From an uncultured Clostridia bacterium (GTDB lineage: Bacteria; Bacillota; Clostridia; Oscillospirales; Ruminococcaceae): a DNA stretch of 64,000 nucleotides. A program made the position numbers and the translations under genes. The notes beneath the pieces were generated by a model. It searched no databases, was not told where the DNA came from, and was given only the letters and a program-made list of their open reading frames with translations. Below, piece by piece: positions 1 through 9,173 of the stretch (position 1 is the stretch's first letter; each line of letters starts with the position of its first letter). Where the stretch lies: assembly GCA_947627045.1 (NCBI GenBank), contig CANQUM010000003.1:1-64000 (forward strand). The letters run 5' to 3'.

Positions 1-372
1 ATACATGCGTAAAAAACTGTTTCCTACCCATATTTACTGCGTTTGGAGCATTTTGTCCATATTATTTCACACACACCATAGACCGTTACTACATTTACTC
101 CGGATACCCCTCATAACATAAGTATGGATATTCCGAATTTTCAGCCTATACACTTCAATAAAACACACTTATATTCAGCATGGCAATATTTTTTTATTAA
201 TATATTTCTGTCAACATGGACAAGTGTATCATCTTTTTTTTGCAAATGCAACAACAAATTATTGGAAATTTCCTTTTTTATGTTTTATGTATAGTTTGGC
301 AATATTTTTTTTAAATTTTTACCAAAATATACATACTTTATGAATATATAGTACTGGTATTGGTACATGCCC
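1..372. other. AT-rich intergenic region at window edge
   Basis: No supportable gene. Very AT-rich, with a short direct repeat of the form GGCAATATTTTTTT seen near 183 and 298 and a GTACTGGTATTGGTAC-like site at its right end. It may belong to the leader of a gene outside the window. Confidence 0.6.
351..368. promoter_or_regulatory. Possible operator, copy 1 (flanks LytTR regulator gene)
   Basis: GTACTGGTATTGGTACAT lies just past the 3' end of the LytTR regulator gene. A near-identical site in the opposite orientation lies upstream of that gene at 1165-1181. Seen directly; a role as a LytTR or other regulator binding site is inference. Confidence 0.35.
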
Positions 373-1113
373 CTACAATATCTTACCTCGTTTCCTAAGT
401 TCCTCTAAAAACTGCTTTTTCATTACAGGACCAATCTCAAGAACAGTATCAATATCTTTCATATATATGTATCTGTTGACCTTATCAACACTCTTTATAC
501 GTTCTATATTGATTATTGTTCGACGGTTACATAATGTAAAATCATCTGAATCCAGTTCCATCAGCATTTTATTGCAGGTTTTGTAAGGAATCATAAAGCT
601 ATCGTTTATAGTATATACCGTCATCTGATGATTTCTGCTTTCAATATACAGGATGTCATCAAGCAAAACAGCTTCAAGCAGCCCATTACTACGAAAATAC
701 ACATATTTCTTGCGATTATCTTTCGTAGTATATCTTATAGCACTTTCAATTACTGTTTTTACATTTTCACTGTCAAATGGCTTTTCAATAAATTGATAAC
801 AATGCACTATTGAAAACATACGCATCTTATAGTCATACAGACTGCTTAATATTATAATAGGCACGAAAGAGTATTTTTCTATAGTGCGTATGTTGATTGC
901 AAAGTCAGCACCTGAATTATCTCCGCCCGGTTTTCCCGAATGCAGCACTATATCTGTAATAAACAGGTCTATGGTTCTTTTTATCGCTATTACATATGCC
1001 TCATTTTCATCAGACGTTTCATAAACCACTGCATCAGGTTTTACCTCCTTTACAAGTTTTACCAATTCATTTCTTGTTTCTTCTTTTTCTTCTACTATAA
1101 GAACTTCTTTCAT
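373..1113 (-). CDS. LytTR-family response regulator
   Basis: A 246-residue cytoplasmic two-component response regulator. An N-terminal receiver domain (about residues 1-120) has the probable phosphoacceptor aspartate in LFITDIVL and the conserved lysine in FIEKPF. A C-terminal LytTR DNA-binding domain (about 140-240) carries the typical LYIESRNHQMTVYT strand and the NIERIKSV segment. The ATG start has a GGAG ten bases upstream. No histidine kinase is visible beside it, so the partner lies outside the window or is orphaned. LytTR regulators usually control peptide-signalling, bacteriocin or virulence genes. The family call is firm; the target is unknown. The GTACTGGTATTG sites on both sides could be autoregulatory operators. 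Confidence 0.9.
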   Translation of the reverse strand: MKEVLIVEEKEETRNELVKLVKEVKPDAVVYETSDENEAYVIAIKRTIDLFITDIVLHSGKPGGDNSGADFAINIRTIEKYSFVPIIILSSLYDYKMRMFSIVHCYQFIEKPFDSENVKTVIESAIRYTTKDNRKKYVYFRSNGLLEAVLLDDILYIESRNHQMTVYTINDSFMIPYKTCNKMLMELDSDDFTLCNRRTIINIERIKSVDKVNRYIYMKDIDTVLEIGPVMKKQFLEELRKRGKIL

Positions 1114-1164
1114 TGAAATACATCTCCATTTCTACCATCTAAACACCTATATTATGCTTGACAC

Positions 1165-1181
1165 GTACAATACCAGTACAT
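1165..1181. promoter_or_regulatory. Possible operator, copy 2 (upstream of LytTR regulator)
   Basis: GTACAATACCAGTACAT on the plus strand is the reverse complement of the copy-1 core, allowing for a one-base difference in the middle. It lies about 50 bases upstream of the regulator start, close to a possible -10 (CATAATAT on the minus strand). The regulatory role is inferred. Confidence 0.35.
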
Positions 1182-1336
1182 ATTTCAATTATTGGCATTT
1201 TTAATTTTAAACTATATATATACTTATTGTCAACAATACATTCATAGTTTCTTTATTATAATTAATACTTTATAAACTGTATTTTTAACTACATATTTTT
1301 ACATTTTGACAAAAGTATTTATGATTATATATTTAC

Positions 1337-1612
1337 TTATTGTTTGTTGGTAATACTAAACATTTCATTTATAAACTCCCTGTTTTCTTTCTTTATAAAC
1401 TTCTCATCACCGGTCAAAATATAATCACAGGCAACTTCAAGAACATTTGACAGCTTAATTAAAGTCTGTACCGAAAAATTTTTTCTTCCTTTCTCTATTT
1501 CATATAAAAACTTAGGCGTAATATCGACAAGTTCCGATAATTCTTCCCTTGTATATCCCTTGATAAGCCTCAATATGTATATTCTGTACCCCGTTTCATA
1601 TTCTTTTTTCAT
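1337..1612 (-). CDS. XRE-family helix-turn-helix regulator
   Basis: A small DNA-binding protein, about 91 residues from the preferred start. A Cro/CI-type helix-turn-helix fills most of it: GYTREELSELVDITPKFLYE followed by EIEKGRKNFSVQTLIKLSNV, which matches the helix 2-3 and helix 4 pattern. The ORF track start (1630) has no ribosome binding site. The ATG at 1612 has GGAGG about eleven bases upstream and is preferred. No enzymatic or dimerisation domain is added. Its target is not evident; it lies between the LytTR regulator and cysteine synthase with long gaps on both sides. Confidence 0.85.
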   Translation of the reverse strand: MKKEYETGYRIYILRLIKGYTREELSELVDITPKFLYEIEKGRKNFSVQTLIKLSNVLEVACDYILTGDEKFIKKENREFINEMFSITNKQ

Positions 1613-1833
1613 ATAAATATTCGCCTCCATATAGTAATAATTTTACAACTAATATACATCATTTTGGCAATTCAATTGTAATTTTTAATCAAAACGTATT
1701 AATTTTTACATAAATGTATGCTTTTTAATATAAATCGACAAATTTTCTCTATTTTAGACTGCAAAATACATATTCAGATAAATTTTCCGTTGTAATAAAC
1801 CGCCACTTCTCCCTTTTATGCCTGAAAATAATA

Positions 1834-1878
1834 AAAAAACAGGGATGCCGCATAGTAAAAATTTTGCAGCATCCCTTT
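1834..1878 (-). terminator. Rho-independent terminator after cysK
   Basis: On the minus strand an AGGGATGCTGCA...TGCGGCATCCCT stem-loop is followed directly by a run of T residues. It begins about twenty bases past the cysteine synthase stop codon and fits an intrinsic terminator for that transcript. Confidence 0.85.
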
Positions 1879-1896
1879 AATATCACAGTATTATAT

Positions 1897-2823
1897 CTAT
1901 TCAAATAATGGTGTGGAAAAATATCTCTCTGCAGTATCAGGCAGTACCGTAACTACCGTTTTACCTTTTCCAAGCTTATGGGCGAGTTTTAACGCCGCCG
2001 CTACATTTGTACCGCTTGAAATACCGCACATTATTCCTTCACAACGCGCCAAATCTTTCGCCGTCTGCAACGCCTCTTTATCTGAAATAACGACAATATC
2101 TTCGTATATATGCTGATTGAGAACTCCGGGAATAACTCCGTCTCCAATTCCCATCTGAATATGAGCTCCCACTGTTCCGCCTGCAAGTATTGCCGCGTTT
2201 TCCGGTTCAACCGCCCATATTGTAATATCCGGATTAGCCTTTTTCAGTATTTCACCTATACCGGTTATAGTGCCGCCCGTTCCTATTCCTGAGCAAAAAC
2301 CATCTATAGGTCCGTTTACCTGCTCTAACAGTTCAATGCCCGTATGAATTTTATGCGCCTGTGGATTTGCATCATTTTCAAACTGCTGTGGTATGTATAC
2401 GCGTGAATCCTTTTCTTTTAACTCATTTGCCTTTTGTATACACTCATTGATACAATCTCCGATATTTCCTTTATCATGTATCAACACAACCTCTGCTCCA
2501 TAATGCTCAACCAGAAGTTTTCTTTCCCTGCTTACCGAATCAGGCATAATTATTATCGTTTTATATCCTTTTACCGCGCCCACGAGAGCCAGTCCTATAC
2601 CCTGATTACCGCTCGTAGGTTCAACTATAATGGAATCAGGTTTTAATATGCCCTTTTCTTCTGCGGCGCAAATCATATTGTATGCCGTTCTGGTCTTAAT
2701 TGAACCTCCTACGTTCAGCCCCTCAAATTTGACCAATATATTTGCATCCCTCGGTTGCGGCAAATGATTCAGCTTAATAACCGGAGTCTGCCCTATTGCC
2801 TCTAATATATTGTTATAATACAT
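1897..2823 (-). CDS. cysK: Cysteine synthase (O-acetylserine sulfhydrylase)
   Basis: PLP-dependent enzyme that makes L-cysteine from O-acetylserine and sulfide in the cytoplasm. The Schiff-base lysine is in GGSIKTRTA (residue 43 from the chosen start). The substrate loop PTSGNQG is at about 69-75, and the PLP-phosphate loop GTGGT is in the middle of the protein. Length (308 residues) is normal for CysK. The track start at 2850 lacks a ribosome site, whereas the ATG at 2823 follows AAAGGG by nine bases and gives the usual N-terminus. SIKTR replaces the commoner SVKDR; this is seen in some clostridial CysK proteins and does not remove the catalytic lysine. A terminator follows. It appears monocistronic. 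Confidence 0.93.
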   Translation of the reverse strand: MYYNNILEAIGQTPVIKLNHLPQPRDANILVKFEGLNVGGSIKTRTAYNMICAAEEKGILKPDSIIVEPTSGNQGIGLALVGAVKGYKTIIIMPDSVSRERKLLVEHYGAEVVLIHDKGNIGDCINECIQKANELKEKDSRVYIPQQFENDANPQAHKIHTGIELLEQVNGPIDGFCSGIGTGGTITGIGEILKKANPDITIWAVEPENAAILAGGTVGAHIQMGIGDGVIPGVLNQHIYEDIVVISDKEALQTAKDLARCEGIMCGISSGTNVAAALKLAHKLGKGKTVVTVLPDTAERYFSTPLFE

Positions 2824-2923
2824 TTTACTATTCCCTTTCAATAACTGCATTTTTGCTTACAGATAACAGGTCGCATAAACCACCTGTCTGTCTATCCTCA
2901 GTGTTATCTACAGTTATCCGCTG

Positions 2924-3286
2924 CTACTTTAATTCGGAGTCGCTGCTTAAAAGTTCAGCGGCATACCTGAGTATACGGGAAGCCATTTGCCGGATTTCTT
3001 CTTTTTCCGTACTTTCCATAGCCTTTTCCATACTTTTTATCAGCATTTCCTCAACATCTGCTTTCCCGTAAATAAAATTCATATCACAGCCAAATTCAGT
3101 TGCCAGTATATATGCATATTCTCCTGACAACCCTGTTTCACCTTTTTCAATTCTGTACAAAGCATCGTCAGAAATATGAAACTTTTCCGCAAGAGTTTTA
3201 CGGTCTATGCCATTAACTCTCCTGAATGTCCTGATATTATTTCCCACTATTTCGTCTATGCTTTTGTTTCTCTTTCCATTTTTCAT
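2924..3286 (-). CDS. XRE-family helix-turn-helix regulator with helical tail
   Basis: A 120-residue predicted transcription regulator. The N-terminal Cro/CI helix-turn-helix (about residues 14-70) reads IRTFRRVNGIDRKTLAEKF then DDALYRIEKGETGLSGEYAY, typical of the fold. The remaining fifty residues are charged and probably helical (dimerisation). The ATG start has AAAGGAG at good spacing. It ends about 100 bases before cysK, but there is no sign of co-transcription because both have their own leaders. Target unknown. Confidence 0.85.
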   Translation of the reverse strand: MKNGKRNKSIDEIVGNNIRTFRRVNGIDRKTLAEKFHISDDALYRIEKGETGLSGEYAYILATEFGCDMNFIYGKADVEEMLIKSMEKAMESTEKEEIRQMASRILRYAAELLSSDSELK

Positions 3287-3467
3287 AAAATATACTCCTT
3301 TACTATATATAGAATATTATCAGTAAAAAGTATATTTTCTATCGGTCCTTTTCACCGATTAATGAAATTATTTGACCGTAACAGTATTATATGTACTTGC
3401 TTAAACTGTAATTACACCTTATTAAATTCTACACTTTATACGTATATTGTGCAAGTAAAATTAATAT

Positions 3468-4178
3468 TTAATCCAAAATCAGGCATTTTATTGTTTCCAG
3501 TATACTGATTATCTGATACCTTATCAAAAATGCAGTATTTCTGTATTCGGGGTAATTATTTTCAAGCACATCGGTAAGCGGTAATACGTATCTTTCAGTT
3601 TCCTGTATATATTCAATCAGTTTTTCCCTGTCAAAACTCCCCGCCATTGTCGATACATTATTACACCGGTCAATAATTTTCACAACACATGCCTTGCCAT
3701 TTCCGCTTATTCTTTTATAATATTCATCCTTCGCCTGTTTTTTTGTTTTCCCATCAGGCACAAAAAAGCTTACAAGTCCTACAATTTCTTTTACTTCATC
3801 CCCAAAAGGGAGCTGATTTAATGTAATTTCCGTATCTTCAACTACGTCGTGCAAAAGAATTGCAGCAAGAAGCGCATCATCACAAATGCCAAAAGCATAT
3901 GCCTGACACGCCATTAAAAGCGGATGGTTTATATACGGCACCTGTTCATCCGAATATTTCCCGGGTTTTCTAAACTGTCCTGCGTGTTTCTCACACATAT
4001 ACCGCACCGCGCGGCACGTTTCTTCCAAGCCTTCCAAAAGCGCAAAACTTTTTACCTGCGAAAGCATATTTTCTCCATCAAACAAACTGCCTCTTACCAC
4101 CAGCTTTTCCGGCTTTTCTCCATTATTAAGCAATTCTTTTTCCTCCGCATTTAAAATGCCTTTTCCGATAACATTCAT
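3468..4178 (-). CDS. HD-domain phosphohydrolase, RelA/SpoT hydrolase (MESH1-like)
   Basis: Cytoplasmic HD-superfamily hydrolase resembling the (p)ppGpp 3'-pyrophosphohydrolase half of SpoT without the synthetase domain. Recognisable metal and substrate motifs are PYINHPL, LLHDVVEDTE (the HD plus the EDT signature) and KIIDRCNNVSTM, which matches the KxxDRxxN motif. The protein is 236 residues, as expected for a small alarmone hydrolase with an N-terminal extension of about 65 residues. The only candidate ribosome site is rather far from the ATG, so the exact start is uncertain. It may remove alarmones, but the substrate is not proven by sequence and related HD enzymes act on other nucleotides. 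Confidence 0.8.
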   Translation of the reverse strand: MNVIGKGILNAEEKELLNNGEKPEKLVVRGSLFDGENMLSQVKSFALLEGLEETCRAVRYMCEKHAGQFRKPGKYSDEQVPYINHPLLMACQAYAFGICDDALLAAILLHDVVEDTEITLNQLPFGDEVKEIVGLVSFFVPDGKTKKQAKDEYYKRISGNGKACVVKIIDRCNNVSTMAGSFDREKLIEYIQETERYVLPLTDVLENNYPEYRNTAFLIRYQIISILETIKCLILD

Positions 4179-4481
4179 GTTTATATAATAGTTTTCCTTT
4201 CATGGGTTATATAAGGAATATCTATATTATCCATCAACATCGATATATTGTCTATAACAAAATCACAAATAATTTCTCCGGTTCTACCTCATCTATTATT
4301 TCCACCAATCAAATATTAATATTGAAATAAACCGTCCTGTAGTAGTATATTAAAATTGCAACATCTGGAAATGACTTCCTGTTTCTGCCGACAAGTACCG
4401 GAAATGCAAAAACGGCAATTTGAATATCAGTCGAAGAAAGCGCAATAAATAAAACTATATTAATATATCCGGGAGAAAATC
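4179..4481. other. Divergent intergenic region
   Basis: Separates the HD hydrolase (minus) from the GNAT gene (plus). AT-rich, so it must hold the two divergent promoters, but no box is convincing enough to name. No open frame or strong hairpin seen. Confidence 0.5.
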
Positions 4482-5270
4482 ATGAATTTTACAAACAGTA
4501 CAATATTACAAATTGCAATGCGGCAATCTGCCATAGATGCAAACTGTGATGCAGAAGATTTTATGCGGGCAGAGAATATTATTGTTGCATCTAATTCAAA
4601 TCCTGACGCAAGAAAATATCTTTCTCTACCGTTTGACTGCAATCTGATTTCTTATGGAAACAACATTGTTGCTTCCATAAATGAAAAATACCGTAACATT
4701 ATATCAGACTATATAAACAGCTTTCCTGTTGAACATTGCTTTGAAACGCCGAATCTGCATGTCCTGAACGACAAATTACAAAAAGATGATTTAAGAATTT
4801 GCTTTATGGCGGAGTATTTTCTGCCTGACCTTCGCCAGTTAAAGATTTTAGACTGTCCCTACACAACAAAACTGCTGCACCCGAAAGATTTTTCATCACT
4901 TTATACTCCTAAGTGGAGCAATGCGTTGTGTGAACAGCGCCGCAAACTGGATATTCTGGGTGTAGGGGCATATGACGGTGAAACGCTCGTCGGTCTTGCC
5001 GCATGCTCCGCCGACTGTGAAACCATGTGGCAAATCGGTATCGATGTACTGCCCGCCTATCGCAGGCAGGGCGTTGCGTCCGCTCTTACAAGCCGCCTGG
5101 CCCTTGAGATTTTAGAGCAGGGCAAAGTTCCGTTTTACTGCGCCGCCTGGTCAAATATAAAGTCAGTCCGAAACGCCATCAAAAGCGGATTTCGCCCGGC
5201 ATGGATTGAGATGACTGCAAAAAGCGCTTCCTTTGTCAATAAAATGAATCAAGAAACAGCTAAAATATAG
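4482..5270 (+). CDS. GNAT-family N-acetyltransferase
   Basis: A 262-residue protein with a C-terminal GNAT fold that would transfer an acetyl group from acetyl-CoA to an unknown amine. The acetyl-CoA binding motif is RRQGVASAL (about residue 200), after the beta-4 strand MWQIGIDVLPAYR, and a motif-B-like region PFYCAAWSNIKSVRNAI follows. The N-terminal 110 residues are not recognised. The ATG start has GGGAG seven bases upstream. It is one of the few plus-strand genes in the window and stands alone. Confidence 0.85.
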   Translation: MNFTNSTILQIAMRQSAIDANCDAEDFMRAENIIVASNSNPDARKYLSLPFDCNLISYGNNIVASINEKYRNIISDYINSFPVEHCFETPNLHVLNDKLQKDDLRICFMAEYFLPDLRQLKILDCPYTTKLLHPKDFSSLYTPKWSNALCEQRRKLDILGVGAYDGETLVGLAACSADCETMWQIGIDVLPAYRRQGVASALTSRLALEILEQGKVPFYCAAWSNIKSVRNAIKSGFRPAWIEMTAKSASFVNKMNQETAKI

Positions 5271-5287
5271 AATATTCAATTTCTATT

Positions 5288-5746
5288 TTACAAAACAACT
5301 CCCTGCTTATAGCAGGCTGCAATATAATCTCTCGGCTGATAATAAAAATCTGTATTATAATCAGATATACTATCGCTGATCCACGAATGATATACCTCCC
5401 ATATTCCTTCTACCAACCGGGAAGAATAACTATCCTCTATCAATCGCTCATATACCTCACCGACAGTCCAGTAATCCGGAACAAGATATCTGCAGTCGGC
5501 TTCATTGTCATAGTTTCCCTTTTTTATCTGAAACTCTTCAATAAATTCAGCCGCCACCTTTTCAATTGGTTCACAATGAAAAACATCTGCATATTCATAT
5601 ATTCTTTCAATCGTTTCCATTCCAAGAAATTCTGTAACTTCACGCCGGTTTCTTTTTATAACTCTTCCTATATATTCAATCAAACTACATGTATAAAACA
5701 AATTACTATCATTTTTTGCTCCCATAAACCTCATCGCTCCTCTCAT
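5288..5746 (-). CDS. DUF3791-type protein, partner of DUF3990 gene
   Basis: A 152-residue cytoplasmic protein. The N-terminal part (LFYTCSLIEYIGRVIKRNR, then IYEYADVFHCEPIE) matches the DUF3791 family pattern as I know it; the tail with HSWISDSISDY is a conserved-looking extension of unknown role. Its start overlaps the 3' end of the DUF3990 pseudogene, so the two were translated as a coupled pair. Starts at 5746 or 5725 are both possible. DUF3791 and DUF3990 genes are often adjacent and the second is an ADP-ribosyltransferase-like fold, so a toxin-antitoxin-like pairing is plausible but unproven. Confidence 0.7.
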   Translation of the reverse strand: MRGAMRFMGAKNDSNLFYTCSLIEYIGRVIKRNRREVTEFLGMETIERIYEYADVFHCEPIEKVAAEFIEEFQIKKGNYDNEADCRYLVPDYWTVGEVYERLIEDSYSSRLVEGIWEVYHSWISDSISDYNTDFYYQPRDYIAACYKQGVVL

Positions 5747-6175
5747 AGACTAAGGTATTCAATGCAGATTCAGAATGAAAGCTGATCTGATGTGTAGGGT
5801 GACTGAATTTTGCCAGCTCCCAAAAAGCCTTCCGCGATATTTTTTTATCAATAAAGTTCTGAACATAGTTAAAAATAGTATCATTTGCCATAGGTCCTTC
5901 TACGATATCATACTTATGAGGCTTCCCAGTCTGCACGCCACAATAAAATCCAGCCATTCTTCTGTCATCGTTGAAAACTTAAGACAGTTCAGCTTGGAAT
6001 CTGCCGTATACTGATAAATATTAATATATCCTTTTCCCCCAAATCTTGTCGCCCAACGTTCTGCCTGTTCTCTGAAACTTGTACAATAGAATCCGAAGTA
6101 AAAATCTTTGTTATATACTGTTTTTCTTATTTCAGGATATTCTACAATATTTTTACTTCCATGATACAAAACCAT
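5709..6175 (-). pseudogene. DUF3990 ADP-ribosyltransferase-like gene, frameshifted
   Basis: Two track ORFs (5900-6241 and 5709-5957) are halves of one gene. The first reads MVLYHGS...FYFGFYCT, with His and Tyr placed as in H-Y-E type ADP-ribosyltransferases, and breaks after DFIVACRLG. The second resumes with KPHKYDIVEGPMANDTIFNY. The break is explained by one missing A in GGGAAGCC (GGGAAAGCC would restore the frame). The start at 6175 has AAAGG nine bases upstream. It is either a recent inactivation or a sequencing error. It overlaps the DUF3791 gene, with which it would form an operon. Confidence 0.8.
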
Positions 6176-6268
6176 GTTATACATCCTTTCATAAATATTT
6201 TCATTTATGGTTATTTTGATATATTCTTTTAGATATGTCAATAATGGTTTTATTTATCTTTTCATATA

Positions 6269-7447
6269 TCAATCAAAAGAATGAGGTGCATTTTCTATAA
6301 ATTCTGCCGCCCCTGCTGCCCCTGCGCATGAACGAAAGTCTGTGCTGCACTCTCTTGCAGCCGTTACATATTTATTATTGTTCAGGACTTCCTGCACGGC
6401 GGAACGTATACCGCAAACAGAATCATCCGTGAGCATAACCCCTGCGCCTGTTTCCACCGTCCTTCTTGCCACAGCATGTTGTTCACCCGTCTGCGGGTAA
6501 AGAATCATAGGCACAGCCATATACAGACTTTCAGAAACACTGTTCATGCCGCAATGGGTAATAAATACATCTGCTCCGGAAAGTATATCAAGCTGGTCAA
6601 CATATGGATATACCCGTATATTGTCCGGCAATGTATAAAAATCATCAGGCTCTATCGCATTACCACATGATATAATGACATCAACATTACATTCTTTCAG
6701 CGCTTCAATGCACTTGTTATAGAAATCCGGTCTGTCGTTAATAACTGTTCCCATAGAAATATAAATAAGCGGTCTGACATTATCTTTATTCGGTTCAATA
6801 TTTGAAAATACTGATGGACCGACAAAAGCATAATGATTTGAAAAACTTTCCGCATACGGTTGAAACCGCCGTGAAGTATAAACAACCGAGTCTGTTTTAT
6901 TGTCACTCTGAACCATGGACAACACACTGTTTACATGATATCCGTAGGTTCTTAGTTTTTTCAACTCTTTTGATATCTTCGGAAATCCGAAAATCATATC
7001 TGCTAATTCCTTCAAAGAATTTTTCATATATCGCGAGGACAGTCTATTAAAAGCGAATGTGCTGGTGGACACCACTATTGGCACATTATGCTTTAAGGCG
7101 TTTAGTTTACCCCAAAAACAAACCGAATCCGTATACACGACATCGGGACAGAAGGTTTTAAATTCCCCGTCAAGAAAAGAGTCCATATTGAGCGTAATCC
7201 GTATATCCTGTATCGTCATTTCCGTTGCAGACACATTTTTTAACCCGTATTCTTCCTGTTTTGTCAGCTTTGGAAGATATGAATCACAAGATATAAATTC
7301 CGCACCTGTCGCTGTAATTTTCTTCTCAAATTCATTAAACGAATAGAATCTGACTACATTACCACGCCGAATCAGTTCCGCCGCAACAGGAAGCATAGGG
7401 TTTGTATGACCGTGTGCCGGAATACAGAAAAAAGCTATTTTTTTCAA
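6269..7447 (-). CDS. MGT-family glycosyltransferase (GT1 type)
   Basis: A 392-residue GT-B fold enzyme resembling macrolide/UDP-glucuronosyl-type glycosyltransferases, which move a sugar from a nucleotide donor to a small hydrophobic acceptor. The N-terminus IAFFCIPAHGHTNPMLPVA is the classic acceptor-domain start. The donor-binding signature is ITHCGMNSVSESLYMAVPMI followed by YPQTGEQHAVARR. Translation begins at TTG, overlapping the AbrB-like stop by four bases (ATTGA), so the two genes are translationally coupled. The acceptor is unknown; drug or natural-product glycosylation is typical for the family. No membrane segment or signal is evident. Confidence 0.88.
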   Translation of the reverse strand: MKKIAFFCIPAHGHTNPMLPVAAELIRRGNVVRFYSFNEFEKKITATGAEFISCDSYLPKLTKQEEYGLKNVSATEMTIQDIRITLNMDSFLDGEFKTFCPDVVYTDSVCFWGKLNALKHNVPIVVSTSTFAFNRLSSRYMKNSLKELADMIFGFPKISKELKKLRTYGYHVNSVLSMVQSDNKTDSVVYTSRRFQPYAESFSNHYAFVGPSVFSNIEPNKDNVRPLIYISMGTVINDRPDFYNKCIEALKECNVDVIISCGNAIEPDDFYTLPDNIRVYPYVDQLDILSGADVFITHCGMNSVSESLYMAVPMILYPQTGEQHAVARRTVETGAGVMLTDDSVCGIRSAVQEVLNNNKYVTAARECSTDFRSCAGAAGAAEFIENAPHSFD

Positions 7448-7659
7448 TCAGCGGCACCATCCTTCCCATACGCTATATCATATAGTTCAGTAAACGCTCC
7501 CTTGGGAGGGATTGCTATTCCCCGCTGTTCATCTCCAAGAAGTAGCAGCGTATCTCCGGGTTTAATCCCAAAAACATCCCTGGCCTGCTTAGGTATTACA
7601 ATCTGTCCCTTTTCACCAACCGTAGCCGTCCACGCGTATTTTCCTTCCAGTGATTTCAT
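7444..7659 (-). CDS. AbrB/MazE-type swapped-hairpin DNA-binding protein
   Basis: A small regulator of about 71 residues from the ATG at 7659, which follows GGTGAG; the longer track ORF has no ribosome site. The AbrB/SpoVT fold is clear in GEKGQIVIPKQARDVFGIKP and PGDTLLLLGDE. It is the first gene of a two-gene operon with the glycosyltransferase (four-base overlap) and probably regulates it. AbrB-like proteins bind AT-rich promoters as dimers or tetramers. Confidence 0.85.
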   Translation of the reverse strand: MKSLEGKYAWTATVGEKGQIVIPKQARDVFGIKPGDTLLLLGDEQRGIAIPPKGAFTELYDIAYGKDGAAD

Positions 7660-7989
7660 TTTTTTCTCACCTCTCAAGTATGATTTGTATAACTTATCAT
7701 ACTTTTCTTGATTTAAAATGTCAAGAGATTTTATCTTACTCAAGCCACTGTTCATTTTGCAACTTTTTAATACAAAAGTAATAGAGATATTCTACAGATA
7801 CGACTGTGGTAAAACACATTAGAGTGTTGTAAAAATATGGAATTTCACAGATATAAGGCTTAAGTTTTGACTTTTTTGTAAAATTCCTGAATAACCCTAT
7901 TGAGCTTTGAATTTTTACAAGATTTGTGATACAATATATATTGTAGCTGATACTGAAGCTGATAAGCAATCAAGATTTGGAGGTACGCT

Positions 7990-8196
7990 ATGGTACTTGA
8001 AAATAAGTTGGGACTGACAAACTCCTCAGACCTAGCCCGTGAAGAAGAACGCATTAGCAAGAAAAAAGCGATTGAACTTTTTAAAAACGGAATACTTGAT
8101 AAATTAGATGCAGGAAAGTTTTCTTCCCTCAAAGCAATTCATAAGTATCTTTTTGATGATATATACTATTTTGCCGGTGAAAGACGAATGATATAA
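7990..8196 (+). pseudogene. Fic-family protein, N-terminal remnant
   Basis: Encodes the first 68 residues typical of a small Fic/cell-filamentation protein (LAREEERISKKKAIELF, then AIHKYLFDDIYYFAGE) with a good GGAGG ribosome site, but a stop follows before the catalytic HxFxxGNGR motif. Downstream DNA does not restore the domain. It cannot carry out AMP transfer as it stands. It is the first of three Fic remnants in this window, the other two being of a different subfamily. Confidence 0.75.
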
Positions 8197-8393
8197 TCTT
8201 GCAGAATTTGATACATGATGGTGAAATAATAACATAGTTCATCTTTGCGGTAAGCTGTTGTTTATGGTATAAGTTGTTAGATTTTAGTTAATGATTATAA
8301 AGTAATTTATAAATCAGTATTGTGTTTGTTCAAAAATTCAATAAACTTAGAATAAAAATCATATTTATAAAGTTTATAGAAGGGGGATGTCTT

Positions 8394-9173
8394 ATGAAAA
8401 TATTGAGTTTAAATGTGAATAATTTTGCTGGACCAAGCAGTAAACCATTACCTGAAAATTATAAAATTAATGATAAAGTTAACTGGGACTTATGGAATAA
8501 AGCTGTTGACAAGTGGCGTAAAGAAAATAGTACAAGTATTTTGAAAAATGTAATAGATATAGTGGATATGTCAAAAGATTTTGATATTATCTTTTTGCAT
8601 GAAGTAGACACTAATTGTGAGTCTTGGAATAATTTATTAAGGCTAATGAGTGAGCAATATTTTTTGAAACCGCCGAATGGATTTGATTTGTCTAAATATT
8701 CAAAAGGGAAATGCAGAAAAAGTATATCATGCATGTTTATAAAAAAAGAAATTAAATATGAATATAAAGACGATAATTTTTTAGACTTGGAAAAAAACAT
8801 TGAAATAAAAATTGGAGATATACATATAATAGGGTTGCATATGAAGTATGAAATCAACTATTGGGAACAATTTATTCAAAAATATGAATCTTTAAAAGGA
8901 GAAAAACTTCTGATTATCGGTGACCTAAATGTTTACGATACCGATACGAAAATAAGAACAAAATTTGATGAACTGCTTAAGAAAGGAGCAAAAGATATTT
9001 GGATAAAACAAGGTGAAAGCAACGATACCCCTACATGCAACACCAAAAGACGAATAGACTATGCATTATCAACGCCCAAATTATATGATGAAAAAACTCC
9101 GCATGAATTAATACTAAATTACATCAGACACAACAATATTTCAGACCATGCAGGCATCGCTATTGTTTTATAA
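8394..9173 (+). CDS. Endonuclease/exonuclease/phosphatase-fold (DNase I-like) protein
   Basis: A 259-residue protein from the ATG at 8394, which has AAGGGGG eight bases upstream; the track start is not supported. Metal and catalytic motifs of the EEP superfamily occur in order: MKILSLNVNNF, IIFLHEVD, LLIIGDLNVYD, RRIDYAL and the final SDHAG. Members cut DNA, RNA or phosphoester substrates. The substrate here cannot be told. No signal peptide, so it is cytoplasmic. It stands alone on the plus strand between the Fic relic and the IS256 relic and is AT-rich, suggesting acquired DNA. Confidence 0.82.
   Translation: MKILSLNVNNFAGPSSKPLPENYKINDKVNWDLWNKAVDKWRKENSTSILKNVIDIVDMSKDFDIIFLHEVDTNCESWNNLLRLMSEQYFLKPPNGFDLSKYSKGKCRKSISCMFIKKEIKYEYKDDNFLDLEKNIEIKIGDIHIIGLHMKYEINYWEQFIQKYESLKGEKLLIIGDLNVYDTDTKIRTKFDELLKKGAKDIWIKQGESNDTPTCNTKRRIDYALSTPKLYDEKTPHELILNYIRHNNISDHAGIAIVL

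Noticed and set aside
183-318. GGCAATATTTTTTT repeats as sigma-54 sites
   Set aside because: The -12 element is absent and the sequence is low-complexity.
2434-2646. Small plus-strand ORFs opposite cysK
   Set aside because: Antisense shadows of a well-supported enzyme gene.
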